From the NCBI RefSeq assembly GCF_023101685.1, contig NZ_CP082164.1, positions 4,960,001-5,024,000 of the forward strand: a DNA stretch of 64,000 bases. Direction: 5' to 3'. The DNA is from Bradyrhizobium sp. 186. Lineage in GTDB: Bacteria > Pseudomonadota > Alphaproteobacteria > Rhizobiales > Xanthobacteraceae. Numbering within the stretch: position 1 is the stretch's first letter; the number at the start of each line of letters is the position of its first letter. Both the position numbers and the translations under genes were made by a program. Shown in pieces: positions 25,085 to 33,817 of this stretch. The notes beneath the pieces are model-generated. The model saw only the letters and a program-made list of their open reading frames with translations, ran no database searches and was not told the origin of the DNA.

Positions 25085-26086
25085 ATGTTTCGAACCATTA
25101 CCCTGACAGGTCTTGCGGCGCTGCTCGCCGCCACCGCGATGACGGTTGCGACGCCGGTGCAGGCGCAGATCGGCACGATCTTCTCCGATCCGCCGCCGCT
25201 GCGGCCGCCCGGCAACATTCCGCGCGGCCAGCCGCAGCCGCAGCAGATCCCCGACGATGACGAAGAGGTGCCGGAGCTGCCGCCGCAGGGCCGCGTGCTG
25301 CCGTCGCGCCCGATGGCGCCGCCGCCGGGACGGCAAGGTAATGTGATGCCGGGGCCGGTCGAGACCCAGCCCCTGGCGCCGCCGCCGGGCTCTAGCGTCG
25401 CTCCGCCGAACCAGCCGCCCTCGGTGGCAGTCGCGCCGCCCAATCCGCAAGGCGCTCCGCAGCCCGGTGCGCCCGGTCAGCGTCAGCCGCAGCAGAAGGG
25501 TGGGCCGGGTGGCGCCGTGCCGCAAACGCCGGCGAGCCTTCAGCCGGGCGACGAGGTCGTCACCGAGCCGCCCGCGCAGAAGATCGTGAACAAGAAGGCG
25601 ACCTTCTCCGGGCTCGACAAGATCACCGGCCGCATCATCAATTTCGATGAGGATATCGGCGAGACCGTGCAGTTCGGCGCGCTGCGGGTCAAAACCAATG
25701 CCTGCTATACGCGGCCCGCGACTGAGGCCACCAATACCGACGCCTTTGTCGAGGTCGACGAGATCACCTTGCAGGGCGAGGTGAAGCGGATATTCTCGGG
25801 CTGGATGTATGCGGCGAGCCCGGGCCTGCACGGCGTCGAGCATCCGATCTACGACATCTGGCTCACCGACTGCAAAGAGCCGCAGCAGACCATTGCGACC
25901 GCGGCACCGGATCCCGGGACCAAGCCGGCCGCGCCGCCGCCTCCGGCGCAGAAGAAGGCCGCGCCCAAGCAGGCCGTGCAGCAGCGTCCGCCACAGCCGT
26001 TGCCGCCGCCGCAACAGCAACCGGCGCCGCCTCCGCCGCCACAGCAGCAGCCGGGCCTTTTCAATTTCCCCGGGTTTGGCCGCTAA
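25085..26086 (+). CDS. DUF2155-domain exported protein with proline-rich flanks
   Basis: From ATG 25085 the 333-residue product has a signal peptide (MFRTITLTGLAALLAATAMT..., cleavage at 'VQAQIG'). A long Pro/Gln-rich low-complexity segment follows (about 35-155), then the DUF2155 domain (about 165-275; 'ATFSGLDKITGRIINFDEDI', 'VQFGALRVKTNACYTRP', 'FSGWMYAASPGLHGVEHPIY', 'DIWLTDC'), and a Pro/Gln/Ala tail. DUF2155 proteins are periplasmic alphaproteobacterial proteins of unknown role. An in-frame ATG at 25046 would give a longer n-region; the shorter form has the cleaner signal peptide, though its ribosome site is weak. Confidence 0.85.
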   Translation: MFRTITLTGLAALLAATAMTVATPVQAQIGTIFSDPPPLRPPGNIPRGQPQPQQIPDDDEEVPELPPQGRVLPSRPMAPPPGRQGNVMPGPVETQPLAPPPGSSVAPPNQPPSVAVAPPNPQGAPQPGAPGQRQPQQKGGPGGAVPQTPASLQPGDEVVTEPPAQKIVNKKATFSGLDKITGRIINFDEDIGETVQFGALRVKTNACYTRPATEATNTDAFVEVDEITLQGEVKRIFSGWMYAASPGLHGVEHPIYDIWLTDCKEPQQTIATAAPDPGTKPAAPPPPAQKKAAPKQAVQQRPPQPLPPPQQQPAPPPPPQQQPGLFNFPGFGR

Positions 26087-26133
26087 AGCGGGATGAGATG
26101 AGGATCATCATCGCGCTTTAGGTTGTTGTTTGA

Positions 26134-26177
26134 GCATGATCTTTTCGGAAAACCGCTTCGCACTTTTCCGATCATGC
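26134..26177. repeat. Palindromic intergenic repeat of the Bradyrhizobium type
   Basis: GCATGATC at the left pairs with GATCATGC at the right, and CGGAAAA with TTTTCCG inside, giving an imperfect hairpin. This sequence type is a familiar dispersed intergenic repeat in Bradyrhizobium and relatives. It sits between convergent genes and may also help end transcripts. Confidence 0.6.
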
Positions 26178-26195
26178 TTTGGGCCCAATCATTGA

Positions 26196-26876
26196 CTATC
26201 GCCGTGAGGCGATGATCTCGAGGGCGCGTGCGCCCGGGATTGGCTGGTCCGCGGGCAGCTTCAGGAAATCGCCGGGCTCGCCGGCGAGCGCCTTGTCGAG
26301 CAGGGCGGTGTAGCGCCGCCGCGAGATCTCGGCCGCGCCAAAACTCCTCAGATGCTCGGTGACGTATTGCGTGTCGAGCAGCTCGAAGCGGCCGTGGATG
26401 AGCCGCGCGACCAGATGCACCAGCGCGACCTTGGAGGCATCGCGGGCGGTGTGAAACATGCTCTCGCCGAAGAAGGCCCGCCCGAGGCTCACGCCATAGA
26501 GGCCGCCGACGAGATCATCACCCTGCCAGGCCTCGACGCTATGGCAATGGCCGAGCTCGTACAGGCCGCCATAGAGATCGCGAATGCGCTTGTTGATCCA
26601 GGTCTCCTCTCGGCCCGCCTGCGGTGCGGCGCAGCCGGCAATCGTCGCCTTGAACGCGGTGTTGACGGTGATACGAAAACAATCCGAGCGTACGGTGCGC
26701 GCAAGCCGCGAGGCCACGCGGAAACCGTTGAGCGGGATGACGCCGCGCATCTCGGGCTCGACCCAGAACAGAGTCGGATCGTCCGCGCTCTCGGCCATCG
26801 GAAATATGCCGCAGGCATAGGCGCGCAACAGCACGGCCGGAGTGATTTCAGACGAGGCGGAATCGCGCGAAGTCAT
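26196..26876 (-). CDS. aat: Leucyl/phenylalanyl-tRNA--protein transferase
   Basis: The 226-residue protein has the Aat signatures '[18 protein letters not shown]', '[16 protein letters not shown]', '[20 protein letters not shown]', '[20 protein letters not shown]' and '[20 protein letters not shown]'. The enzyme transfers Leu or Phe from tRNA to N-terminal Arg or Lys of proteins, creating N-degrons for ClpS/ClpAP in the cytoplasm. ATG 26876 is preferred to the TTG four codons earlier. Length is normal for the family. It is convergent with the DUF2155 gene, across the palindromic repeat. Confidence 0.95.
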   Translation of the reverse strand: MTSRDSASSEITPAVLLRAYACGIFPMAESADDPTLFWVEPEMRGVIPLNGFRVASRLARTVRSDCFRITVNTAFKATIAGCAAPQAGREETWINKRIRDLYGGLYELGHCHSVEAWQGDDLVGGLYGVSLGRAFFGESMFHTARDASKVALVHLVARLIHGRFELLDTQYVTEHLRSFGAAEISRRRYTALLDKALAGEPGDFLKLPADQPIPGARALEIIASRR

Positions 26877-26937
26877 AGCTTGCGACAATAGCAGGATCGC
26901 AGTGCGCTTGCGATGGGGCGAGGCGAGATCGCGCCGA

Positions 26938-28077
26938 TCAACTCGCCGCCGCGTGGCTCGTTCCGCCGGGGGACGCGGGCACGCGGCGGAACTTCAACAG
27001 GATCTTGGTTCCGGTATGGGCGGGATCGCGCTCGACGCTGGCATCGAGCTTGGCGGCCATGGCCGCGACGATGCGTTGGCCCATGCCGGTGGAGCGCGGA
27101 TCGACCTTGGCGTTGTCGCCGACGCCGTCGTCGGCGATCGACAGCATCAGTTCCTCGCCCCGCGAGGTCAGCTCGACATGGATCGGGCCGGCGCCGTCCG
27201 GATAAGCGTATTTCACCGCGTTCATCACCAGCTCGTTGACGATAATGCCGACGGCGACTGCGCGATCCGGGTTGATCTCGATGGGCTCTGCCTTCAGCGT
27301 CAGGCGCGACATCCGGTTGCCTTCGGCCGAGCGGCGCAGATCCTCGAGCAGGGAGTCCAGATACTGGTTCAAGACCACGCTCTTGAGATCCTGCGAGGTA
27401 TAGAGGCGGCGGTGCACCTGGGCGACCGCGGCGACGCGGCCCATCGCATTGGTCAACGCGGCCTTGACCTCTTCCTGCGTCGCGGAGCTTGCCTGCAAGT
27501 GCAGGAGCGATGCAATGATCTGGAGCGAATTGCCGACGCGATGGTTGACCTCGCGCAGCAGGAGTTCGCGCTCGGCGGCAAGGGCGGCGTAGCGGTCGCG
27601 CGAGGCATGGATTTCTGCTTCGGCTGCCTCACGCGCCTTCTGCAATTCGGCCTGGCGCAGCGCGCCGTCGGCGGCGACCTGCAGGAGCGGGATGAAGTCG
27701 CCCTTGACGTCCTTGACCAGATAATCCGCCGCGCCCGCCTTCAGCGCGGTCACCGCGATGTTGGAATCCTGCGATGCGGTGACGAACACCACGGGAGGCG
27801 CGCCCGGGATCGCCATGATCTGTTCGAGCGTCTCGAGGCCGTCGAGACCGGGCATGTACTGGTCGAGCGCCACGACGTCGATGCAGTCTTCGGTACAGCC
27901 ATCGATACAGCCTTCGATACAGCCTTGGGCATCCGCGCGGCGGATGCGCGCCAGGCCTTCCTCGCCGCTGGCGGCATGAACGACCTTGTAGCCGCGGCGC
28001 GTCAGGCCGCGCTCGACCAGGCGCGCCAGCGCGGCGTCGTCGTCGATATAGAGCAGTGTTGGTGTTCGCTGGTTCAT
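26938..28077 (-). CDS. Receiver-HWE/HisKA_2 histidine kinase with a Cys-repeat insertion
   Basis: The 379 residues hold an N-terminal receiver (about 6-130; acidic Asp12-14, phospho-Asp72 in '[13 protein letters not shown]', Lys122), a coiled-coil linker (about 140-170) and a HisKA_2/HWE-type kinase (phospho-His179 in '[14 protein letters not shown]', then '[17 protein letters not shown]' and 'DDGVG' of the ATPase). Residues 51-66 carry an insertion of a four-residue tandem pattern with Cys53, 57, 61 and 65 just before the phospho-Asp strand. ATG 28077 overlaps the TGA of the upstream receiver gene (ATGA). It is the last gene of a three-gene phosphorelay and probably receives phosphate or a signal from the two upstream products. 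Confidence 0.88.
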   Translation of the reverse strand: MNQRTPTLLYIDDDAALARLVERGLTRRGYKVVHAASGEEGLARIRRADAQGCIEGCIDGCTEDCIDVVALDQYMPGLDGLETLEQIMAIPGAPPVVFVTASQDSNIAVTALKAGAADYLVKDVKGDFIPLLQVAADGALRQAELQKAREAAEAEIHASRDRYAALAAERELLLREVNHRVGNSLQIIASLLHLQASSATQEEVKAALTNAMGRVAAVAQVHRRLYTSQDLKSVVLNQYLDSLLEDLRRSAEGNRMSRLTLKAEPIEINPDRAVAVGIIVNELVMNAVKYAYPDGAGPIHVELTSRGEELMLSIADDGVGDNAKVDPRSTGMGQRIVAAMAAKLDASVERDPAHTGTKILLKFRRVPASPGGTSHAAAS

Positions 28078-28514
28078 GAGGCGGCAGGCGGGACCTGGAT
28101 GACCGAGAAGAACAAGCCGAGCTGCCGGATGGCGTTGGCGAAATTCTCGTAATTGACGGGCTTGGTGATGTAGACGTTGCAGCCGAGCTCGTAGCAGCGC
28201 TTGATCTCCTGGGAGTCGTCGGTGGTGGTCAGCACCACAACAGGCGAGGCCTTGAGATAATTGTTCTCCTTGATCTGCTTCAGGATGTCGATACCGCTCA
28301 TGTCGGGCAGGTTGAGGTCGAGCAGGATCAGGAGCGCATTGCCCTTCTGCACAAGCCCGGTGCCGTCGGCGCCGAACAGGTGCTTCACCGCGTCGGTGCC
28401 GTTGGCGAACGAGACGATCTCGTTGTTGACGCCGGAACGGCGGATGTTGCGCTCGATCAGCCGGGCATGGCCCTCGTCGTCCTCGATCATGATGATGCTG
28501 ACAGGCTGGGTCAT
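28074..28514 (-). CDS. Single-domain response regulator (Rcp1-like)
   Basis: The 146-residue receiver has acidic residues at 11-13 ('IMIEDDEGH'), phospho-Asp66 in 'LILLDLNLPDMSG', Thr96-98 and Lys118 ('VYITKPVNYENF'). The spacing and the 'AxLIERNIRR...NEI' opening match the Rcp1-like group that pairs with phytochrome-type and CHASE3 kinases. No output domain. It overlaps the kinase gene before it and the receiver-kinase gene after it by four bases each (ATGA), so it is a tightly coupled middle component. Confidence 0.9.
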   Translation of the reverse strand: MTQPVSIIMIEDDEGHARLIERNIRRSGVNNEIVSFANGTDAVKHLFGADGTGLVQKGNALLILLDLNLPDMSGIDILKQIKENNYLKASPVVVLTTTDDSQEIKRCYELGCNVYITKPVNYENFANAIRQLGLFFSVIQVPPAAS

Positions 28515-30037
28515 TGATCCGCATTCCGGTTGCTGGTGTTCCAGGCGATAGGCAGCGTGATCGTGAATGTACTGCCTGCGTTTAGTTCCGACGATACCGA
28601 CATGGTGCCCCCAAGGCGGCGCACAAGTGCGCGCACGTGAGCAAGACCTATGCCCTGACCGGTTTTGTCCTGGGTTCCCGCACGCCGGAACAAGTCAAAT
28701 ATCCGCTGGTGATCCTTCGGATCAATCCCGCGTCCGTTATCGCTGATCTCGAAGATGGCGTAGCCGAGCTTGGTGCGCCCGCGGATTCGGATCTCGCCGG
28801 GAACTCCGTTCTTGAGATACTTGATCGCGTTGTCGATCAGATTGGAGAAGATCTGCTCGAGCGCAAACCGGTCGCTGACGAGATTGGGCAGCGGTTCGAT
28901 GCGGATCTCGGCCTGCGCTTCGGCCGCCTGATGCGCCAGCGTTGACACGATGGCTTCGATCAACTCGCGCGTGTCGATCTTGACAGGCTGGAATTCGCGC
29001 CGGCCTTCGCGGGTGAGGTTGAGGATCGCCGAGATCAGCCGGTCCATCTTGGCGATCGACGATTTGATGAAGCCGAGCGCTTCGGAAAAATCCTGCGAAA
29101 GCTGCTTGTCAGGGCCTTCGAGTGCGATCTCACCGGGCGTGCCGGGAGCCAGCGGCGGCCCGTCGGCTGGGACATGGGCGAGGTCGCCGATGCGACGGAA
29201 GATGTCGCCGCGGAGTTCTTCGAGTTCGCTGGTGAAGCCCATGATGTTGACGAGCGGCGAGCGCAAATCGTGGCTGACGATATAGGCAAAGCGCTGGATC
29301 TCGTTGTTGGCTTCGCGCAGGTCCGCGGTGCGCTCCTCGACGATGGCTTCGAGATTGACGTTGGCGTCGCGCAGGCGTGCCTCGGCCTCGTCACGGGCGA
29401 GCGCGGAGCGCCGCACCAGCCAGGTGGAAATCAGGGCCAGCAGCACGACCAAACCGGAGCCGATGCCGGTCACCGATGCGGCGATCGTCTGGCTGCGGTC
29501 GGCGTTCGTCGTGCGGAGCCGGAACAGTCGCTCCTCTTCCTGGATCATTGCGCCCGCGACGCTGCTGATTGCGGTGGTGGTATCCGCAGCAGCGGCTTCG
29601 CGCACAAGCTCCGTGGCCTTGTCGGGGTGTCCCTGCCGGACGAAGTCCATTTCCTGCGCGAACTGGTTGAGCCGGGTCTCGATCGCCGCGCTCAGTTTCT
29701 CGACGTTGGTGCGCTGCGCCGGATTATCACCGGTCAGGCGCGTAACCCTGTCGAGGACAGGTATGATGGCCGCGACGGCCTTCTCATGGTCCGCCTTGAA
29801 ATCCGCCGCCTGCGTCAGCAGAAAGCCGCGAGCTCCGCTTTCGGCGCGGCGGATTTCGAGCAGCAGCGCGTTGAGCTGGTTCTCCACCTCGATGGTGTGA
29901 ATCACCCATTTGTTGTCGTCTCTGGCCTTGTTGACGAGATAGACGGAGCCGGCGCTGATTACGGTCAGCACCAGAAGGCCCGCCGAGAACAACAGGATCT
30001 GCCAAAATGCGCGCCATCGCAGCGCGTCAGCCGTCAC
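28511..30037 (-). CDS. CHASE3-domain sensor histidine kinase
   Basis: The 508-residue protein has two membrane segments (about 13-36 and 188-208) that enclose a CHASE3 periplasmic domain ('VENQLNALLLEIRRAESGAR', 'GFLLT'). A coiled coil follows (about 212-245), then a HisKA domain with phospho-His256 ('AYIVSHDLRSPLVNIMGF') and a HATPase_c domain ('SNLIDNAIKYL', 'DNGRGIDPKD', 'GQGIGLAHVRALVRRLGG'). The start is GTG 30037 with AAGGCGAG upstream. It heads a three-gene operon with a receiver and a receiver-HWE kinase. The signal is unknown. Confidence 0.9.
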   Translation of the reverse strand: MTADALRWRAFWQILLFSAGLLVLTVISAGSVYLVNKARDDNKWVIHTIEVENQLNALLLEIRRAESGARGFLLTQAADFKADHEKAVAAIIPVLDRVTRLTGDNPAQRTNVEKLSAAIETRLNQFAQEMDFVRQGHPDKATELVREAAAADTTTAISSVAGAMIQEEERLFRLRTTNADRSQTIAASVTGIGSGLVVLLALISTWLVRRSALARDEAEARLRDANVNLEAIVEERTADLREANNEIQRFAYIVSHDLRSPLVNIMGFTSELEELRGDIFRRIGDLAHVPADGPPLAPGTPGEIALEGPDKQLSQDFSEALGFIKSSIAKMDRLISAILNLTREGRREFQPVKIDTRELIEAIVSTLAHQAAEAQAEIRIEPLPNLVSDRFALEQIFSNLIDNAIKYLKNGVPGEIRIRGRTKLGYAIFEISDNGRGIDPKDHQRIFDLFRRAGTQDKTGQGIGLAHVRALVRRLGGTMSVSSELNAGSTFTITLPIAWNTSNRNADQ

Positions 30038-30143
30038 GACGGTCTCGCCTTGTTAAGTTCAGCGGAGTTCAAAACGCCCCCTTGGAACTGGTCCCAACGT
30101 CCAGAACACGATTGGGGCCAAAGGGTTCCCGAGGGGGGCGAGA

Positions 30144-31502
30144 TTATTTCGCGGCCGTTTCCGTCTCGCCGGCCAGATACTGTTCCAGCCAGTGGATGTG
30201 ATAGTCGCCGTCGATGATGGCGGGCTCGCGCACCAGCGCACGGAACAGCGGCAGCGTGGTCTCGATGCCTTCGACCACCATCTCGTCGAGCGCACGGCGC
30301 AGCCGCATCAGGCATTCGCCCCGGGTCTTGCCGTGCACGATCAGCTTGCCGACCAGCGAGTCGTAATAGGGCGGGATAACGTAGCCCTGATAGACCGCGG
30401 AATCGATGCGGACGCCGAGCCCGCCGGGCGGGTGATATTGCGAGATCCGGCCGGGCGAGGGGCGGAAGGTCTGCGGGTTCTCCGCGTTGATGCGGCACTC
30501 GATGGCGTGGCCGATGATCTGGACTTCGTCCTGCTTCGCAGGCAGGTCGCCGCCGGCGGCAATACGGATCTGCTCCAGCACGAGGTCGATGTCGGTGATG
30601 CTCTCGGTGACGGGATGCTCGACCTGGATGCGCGTGTTCATCTCGATGAAGTAGAACTCGCCGTCCTCGAAGAGGAACTCGATGGTGCCGACGCCGAGAT
30701 ATTTCATCTCGCGCATCGCCTTGGCGCAGGTCTCGCCGATCTTGGCACGCGCGGCGGCGGCCAGCACGGGCGAGGGGCCTTCCTCCCAGACCTTCTGGTG
30801 ACGGCGCTGCAGCGAGCAGTCGCGTTCGCCGAGATGGATGGCGCCGCCGCGGCCGTCGCCGAGAATCTGGATTTCGATGTGGCGCGGCTTCTGGAGATAT
30901 TTTTCCAGGTAAACGGACGCGTCGCCAAAAGCGGACTTGGCCTCGTTGGCCGCCGTCGACAGCGCCACCTGAAGGTCTGCCTCGCTCTGCGCGACCTTCA
31001 TGCCGCGGCCGCCGCCGCCGGCAGCGGCCTTCACCAGCACGGGGAAACCGATCTTCTTGGCGATCGCCATCGCGTCGTCACCGGGGCCAACCGCGCCGTC
31101 GGAGCCGGGCACCACGGGAATGCCGAGCCGCTTGGCGGTCTTCTTCGCCTCGATCTTGTCGCCCATCAGGCGAATGTGCTCGGCCTTCGGGCCGATGAAA
31201 TGCAGATTGTGCTCGGAGAGGATTTCCGCGAAGCGCGCGTTCTCCGACAGGAAGCCGTAGCCGGGATGCACCGCGTCCGCACCGGTGATCTCGCAGGCCG
31301 CGAGCAGCGCGGGCACGTTGAGATAGCTGTCCTTGGACGGCGGCGGCCCGATGCACACGCTCTCGTCCGACAGGCGCACATGCATCGCGTCGGCGTCGGC
31401 GGTGGAGTGCACGGCGACGGTCGCGATCCCGAGCTCCTTGCAGGCCCGCAGAATGCGAAGGGCGATCTCGCCGCGATTGGCTATGAGGATCTTGTCGAAC
31501 AT
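30144..31502 (-). CDS. accC: Acetyl-CoA carboxylase, biotin carboxylase subunit
   Basis: The 452-residue protein contains the biotin carboxylase N-domain ('[20 protein letters not shown]'), the ATP-grasp glycine loop ('[17 protein letters not shown]'), '[19 protein letters not shown]', the active-site segment '[16 protein letters not shown]', and the C-domain ('[20 protein letters not shown]'). It carboxylates the biotin on AccB using ATP and bicarbonate, the first half of malonyl-CoA synthesis. It is the third gene of aroQ-accB-accC; a long hairpin lies in the 82-base gap after accB. Length is normal. Confidence 0.97.
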   Translation of the reverse strand: MFDKILIANRGEIALRILRACKELGIATVAVHSTADADAMHVRLSDESVCIGPPPSKDSYLNVPALLAACEITGADAVHPGYGFLSENARFAEILSEHNLHFIGPKAEHIRLMGDKIEAKKTAKRLGIPVVPGSDGAVGPGDDAMAIAKKIGFPVLVKAAAGGGGRGMKVAQSEADLQVALSTAANEAKSAFGDASVYLEKYLQKPRHIEIQILGDGRGGAIHLGERDCSLQRRHQKVWEEGPSPVLAAAARAKIGETCAKAMREMKYLGVGTIEFLFEDGEFYFIEMNTRIQVEHPVTESITDIDLVLEQIRIAAGGDLPAKQDEVQIIGHAIECRINAENPQTFRPSPGRISQYHPPGGLGVRIDSAVYQGYVIPPYYDSLVGKLIVHGKTRGECLMRLRRALDEMVVEGIETTLPLFRALVREPAIIDGDYHIHWLEQYLAGETETAAK

Positions 31503-31512
31503 GTTGTCCTGT

Positions 31513-31584
31513 CGCGAATGGCGAGTGGCAAATAGCGAATAGTAAAGGGCGATGCCTTTCGCTATTCGCTACTCCCCATTCGCG
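31513..31584. repeat. Long imperfect hairpin between accB and accC
   Basis: The arms 31513-31548 and 31555-31584 are largely complementary: CGCGAATGGCGAGT pairs with ACTCCCCATTCGCG, and TAGCGAATAG with CTATTCGCTA. It starts right after the accB stop and ends 11 bases before the accC start. This kind of GCGAATAGCGAATAG hairpin looks like a small mobile palindrome and may adjust accC expression relative to accB. Confidence 0.7.
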
Positions 31585-32076
31585 TCACTCAATAATTACC
31601 AGCGGCTCACCGAACTCGACCGGCTGGCCGTCCTCGACCAGGATCTGCGTCACGGTGCCGGCACGCGGCGAGGGGATCTGGTTCATGGTCTTCATCGCTT
31701 CGATGATGAGCAGCGTCTGACCGACAGACACCTTGCTGCCGACCTCGATGAACGGTTTGGCCCCGGGCTCCGGCGCCCAATAGGCGGTGCCAACCATCGG
31801 TGATGTCAGGGCGCCCGGATGCTTCGACAGGTCCGCAGCCGCGGCCGAAGCTGCGGCGGCGCTTGCGGCGACCGGCACGTGGGCGGCATGCGCCATCGGA
31901 ATAGGCATGGTCGCGGCGACGCTGATGTTGCGAGCGACGCGCAGGCGCAAGCCCGCGCGTTCGATCTCGATCTCGGTGAGGCTCGTCTCATCGAGCAGCA
32001 AGGCGAGCTCGCGGATGAGCGCGGAATCCTCGCTTGAAAACTTTGCGGCTGCTTTGTCGTCTGGCTGGCGCGCCAT
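31585..32076 (-). CDS. accB: Acetyl-CoA carboxylase biotin carboxyl carrier protein
   Basis: The 163-residue protein has an N-terminal helical part, an Ala/Pro-rich linker (about 55-85) and a C-terminal biotinyl domain with the biotinylated Lys129 in '[11 protein letters not shown]'. '[20 protein letters not shown]' is the usual opening of the domain, including the thumb region. It carries carboxybiotin between AccC and the transferase. ATG 32076 is chosen; the open frame upstream overlaps aroQ. It lies 37 bases after aroQ. Confidence 0.96.
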   Translation of the reverse strand: MARQPDDKAAAKFSSEDSALIRELALLLDETSLTEIEIERAGLRLRVARNISVAATMPIPMAHAAHVPVAASAAAASAAAADLSKHPGALTSPMVGTAYWAPEPGAKPFIEVGSKVSVGQTLLIIEAMKTMNQIPSPRAGTVTQILVEDGQPVEFGEPLVIIE

Positions 32077-32113
32077 GTTGCTTGATCCGAATGTTCTGTG
32101 TGATGAGGGGGCG

Positions 32114-32581
32114 TCAGGCTTTGGACTTGATGCCGAGCTTGGCGGCAAGGCCTTGGATGGCGAGGCGGTAGCCCTCGATGCCGAAACCGCAGAGCGAGGC
32201 GAAGGCCGCGCGCGCGGTGTAGGAGTGGTGGCGAAAACTCTCGCGGGCGTGGATGTTGGTCACATGCACCTCGACCGTCGGAATCTGCACCGCGAGCAGC
32301 GCGTCGTGCAGCGCGATCGAGGTGTGCGAATAGCCACCGGCGTTGATGATGATGCCCTTCATCTTGCGGGCATGCGCCTCGTGGATGAAGTCGATCAGCT
32401 CGCCTTCGCGGTTGGACTGCCGGCAGTCGGCCTTGAGGCCGAACTGCGCCGCGGTCTGCCGGCACAGCGTTTCGACGTCGGCCAGCGTGTCATGGCCGTA
32501 CTTCTCCGGCTCGCGCGTCCCCAACATGTTGAGGTTTGGCCCGTTGAGAACGAGGATCGTGTCGGTCGCTGGTTCAGCCAT
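32114..32581 (-). CDS. aroQ: Type II 3-dehydroquinate dehydratase
   Basis: The 155-residue protein has '[20 protein letters not shown]' with the catalytic Tyr28, '[17 protein letters not shown]', '[17 protein letters not shown]' and '[18 protein letters not shown]', all type II signatures. It forms a cytoplasmic dodecamer in the family and removes water from 3-dehydroquinate in the shikimate pathway. It is first of the aroQ-accB-accC set, an arrangement common in alphaproteobacteria. Confidence 0.97.
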   Translation of the reverse strand: MAEPATDTILVLNGPNLNMLGTREPEKYGHDTLADVETLCRQTAAQFGLKADCRQSNREGELIDFIHEAHARKMKGIIINAGGYSHTSIALHDALLAVQIPTVEVHVTNIHARESFRHHSYTARAAFASLCGFGIEGYRLAIQGLAAKLGIKSKA

Positions 32582-32807
32582 TCCTATCCCGGCAGGTGCT
32601 TCGGCGTGGCGGGGGTTATAGGTAACAAAGCGCGTGAGGGGAAGCCTTGAAGGACCTCCCAGGAGGCTTCAGGCAGTTCATCCGGGGTGCAAAAACCTGT
32701 GCGGAAGCTACGGAAATTGCTTGTTAACCAGTCCAAAGGGTGGCTTGCGGTCGAACGGCAAAGGGCGGGCATCGCTGCCCGCCCCCTGAGGTTGCCGTCA
32801 TCCGGCC

Positions 32808-33602
32808 TTAGACGTTCAGGACCGCCACGATCTCGTAGGTGTCCGGATTGATGATCACGATTTCTTCCTTGACCAGGATGTACTTGTAGGTCCGCCACTC
32901 CGGATAGATCGTCACGACCCGGGACGGCAGGGCGTGAAGCGTGATGCCCTCGCGCGGCACGCGGGTGCCGACCGAAATGTTGAAGTTCACATTGGCCGCG
33001 GGCGCCACCTTCTCCTCGCGGATCACCGAGGTGATCTGCGTGCGCTGCTCGGTCGAGAGCTTGGCGGCCGCGCCAGCCTGGCCGGTCGTCGTCTGCGACC
33101 GCTCGATCCCGGTCTGGGTCTGGGTCTGGCTTTGCGAACCCTGGTGGCCCGGCGCGTTCATGCCGCTGCGGTCTTCCTGACCTTGGGCCTTCATGTCCTT
33201 GCTGCCCTTGGTCTCGGTTTCCTTGCTCATGCTACCCTTGGACTTCTCGTCGCTCCGCGGGCTCTGGCCGACCGTCGACGACTTCTCCGACTGCGTCGAC
33301 TTCTCACGCGTCGCACCCGGCTGGTCCTTGTTCATCTTGTCGGACTGAGTTGACTTGTCTTGAGCGCCCGGCTGATCCTTCATGCCGCCGGCCTGACCGA
33401 CCGTTCCCTTGTCATGCTTGTCTTGCTTGTCCATGGACTCTTGCTTGCCCATTGAACCGCTGCGCTCGCCGGAAGGCTGCGTACTGTGCTGGCTCTGCTG
33501 GCCACTCCCGTAGTCTTTGGTTCCGGTTCCTTGCGCGTTGGCGAAACCGGTGCCGGCGATCAGCGCCAGGGCTGCAACCGAGACCAAAAAGCGATTAGTC
33601 AT
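32808..33602 (-). CDS. DUF1236-domain exported protein with a long Ser/Gln/Lys-rich linker
   Basis: The 264-residue product has a signal peptide (MTNRFLVSVAALALIAGTGF..., cleavage 'ANAQGTG'). A hydrophilic low-complexity region of about 155 residues follows, with recurring 'STQS', 'DKQDK' and 'QTQTQ' patterns, and then a C-terminal DUF1236 domain ('KLSTEQRTQITSVIREEKV', 'FNISVGTRVPREGITLHALP', 'YKYILVKEEIVIINPDTYEI'). Envelope location is likely. An EcfG-type promoter 48-72 bases upstream suggests general-stress control. Function unknown. Confidence 0.85.
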   Translation of the reverse strand: MTNRFLVSVAALALIAGTGFANAQGTGTKDYGSGQQSQHSTQPSGERSGSMGKQESMDKQDKHDKGTVGQAGGMKDQPGAQDKSTQSDKMNKDQPGATREKSTQSEKSSTVGQSPRSDEKSKGSMSKETETKGSKDMKAQGQEDRSGMNAPGHQGSQSQTQTQTGIERSQTTTGQAGAAAKLSTEQRTQITSVIREEKVAPAANVNFNISVGTRVPREGITLHALPSRVVTIYPEWRTYKYILVKEEIVIINPDTYEIVAVLNV

Positions 33603-33649
33603 TTGAACCTCTCCTCTCGTGATTTCTTTGCGTCATTGCCCGCGCCGAC

Positions 33650-33674
33650 AACGAAAGGAGAGCGCAGTCGTTCC
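33650..33674 (-). promoter_or_regulatory. EcfG-type general stress promoter
   Basis: On the minus strand GGAAC (33674-33670) is followed after exactly 16 bases by CGTT (33653-33650), a full match to the EcfG consensus of Bradyrhizobium and Methylobacterium. The start codon of the DUF1236 gene lies 48 bases downstream of the -10 element. Confidence 0.65.
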
Positions 33675-33766
33675 GAATTCCAGGAGGTTCCGACAGGCTT
33701 TGTTTGTTGAACGCCGGATGAACGGTCGTGCCCGGACCGCGACAAACTGCGACGGTCGAACCGCGC

Positions 33767-33800
33767 AAAAAAGAGGCCGGCAGTGAGCCGGCCTCTTTCA
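33767..33800 (-). terminator. Rho-independent terminator of the DsbA-like gene
   Basis: The perfect 12-bp stem AAAGAGGCCGGC/GCCGGCCTCTTT (33770-33781 with 33787-33798) has a 5-base loop. It is followed on the minus strand by TTTTTT, 20 bases after the DsbA-like stop codon. Confidence 0.85.
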
Positions 33801-33817
33801 ACGCAATGTCGTATCGC

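Noticed and set aside
26842..28152. 436-codon plus-strand frame across the receiver-kinase genes
   Set aside because: It is antisense to two genes with complete receiver and kinase motifs.
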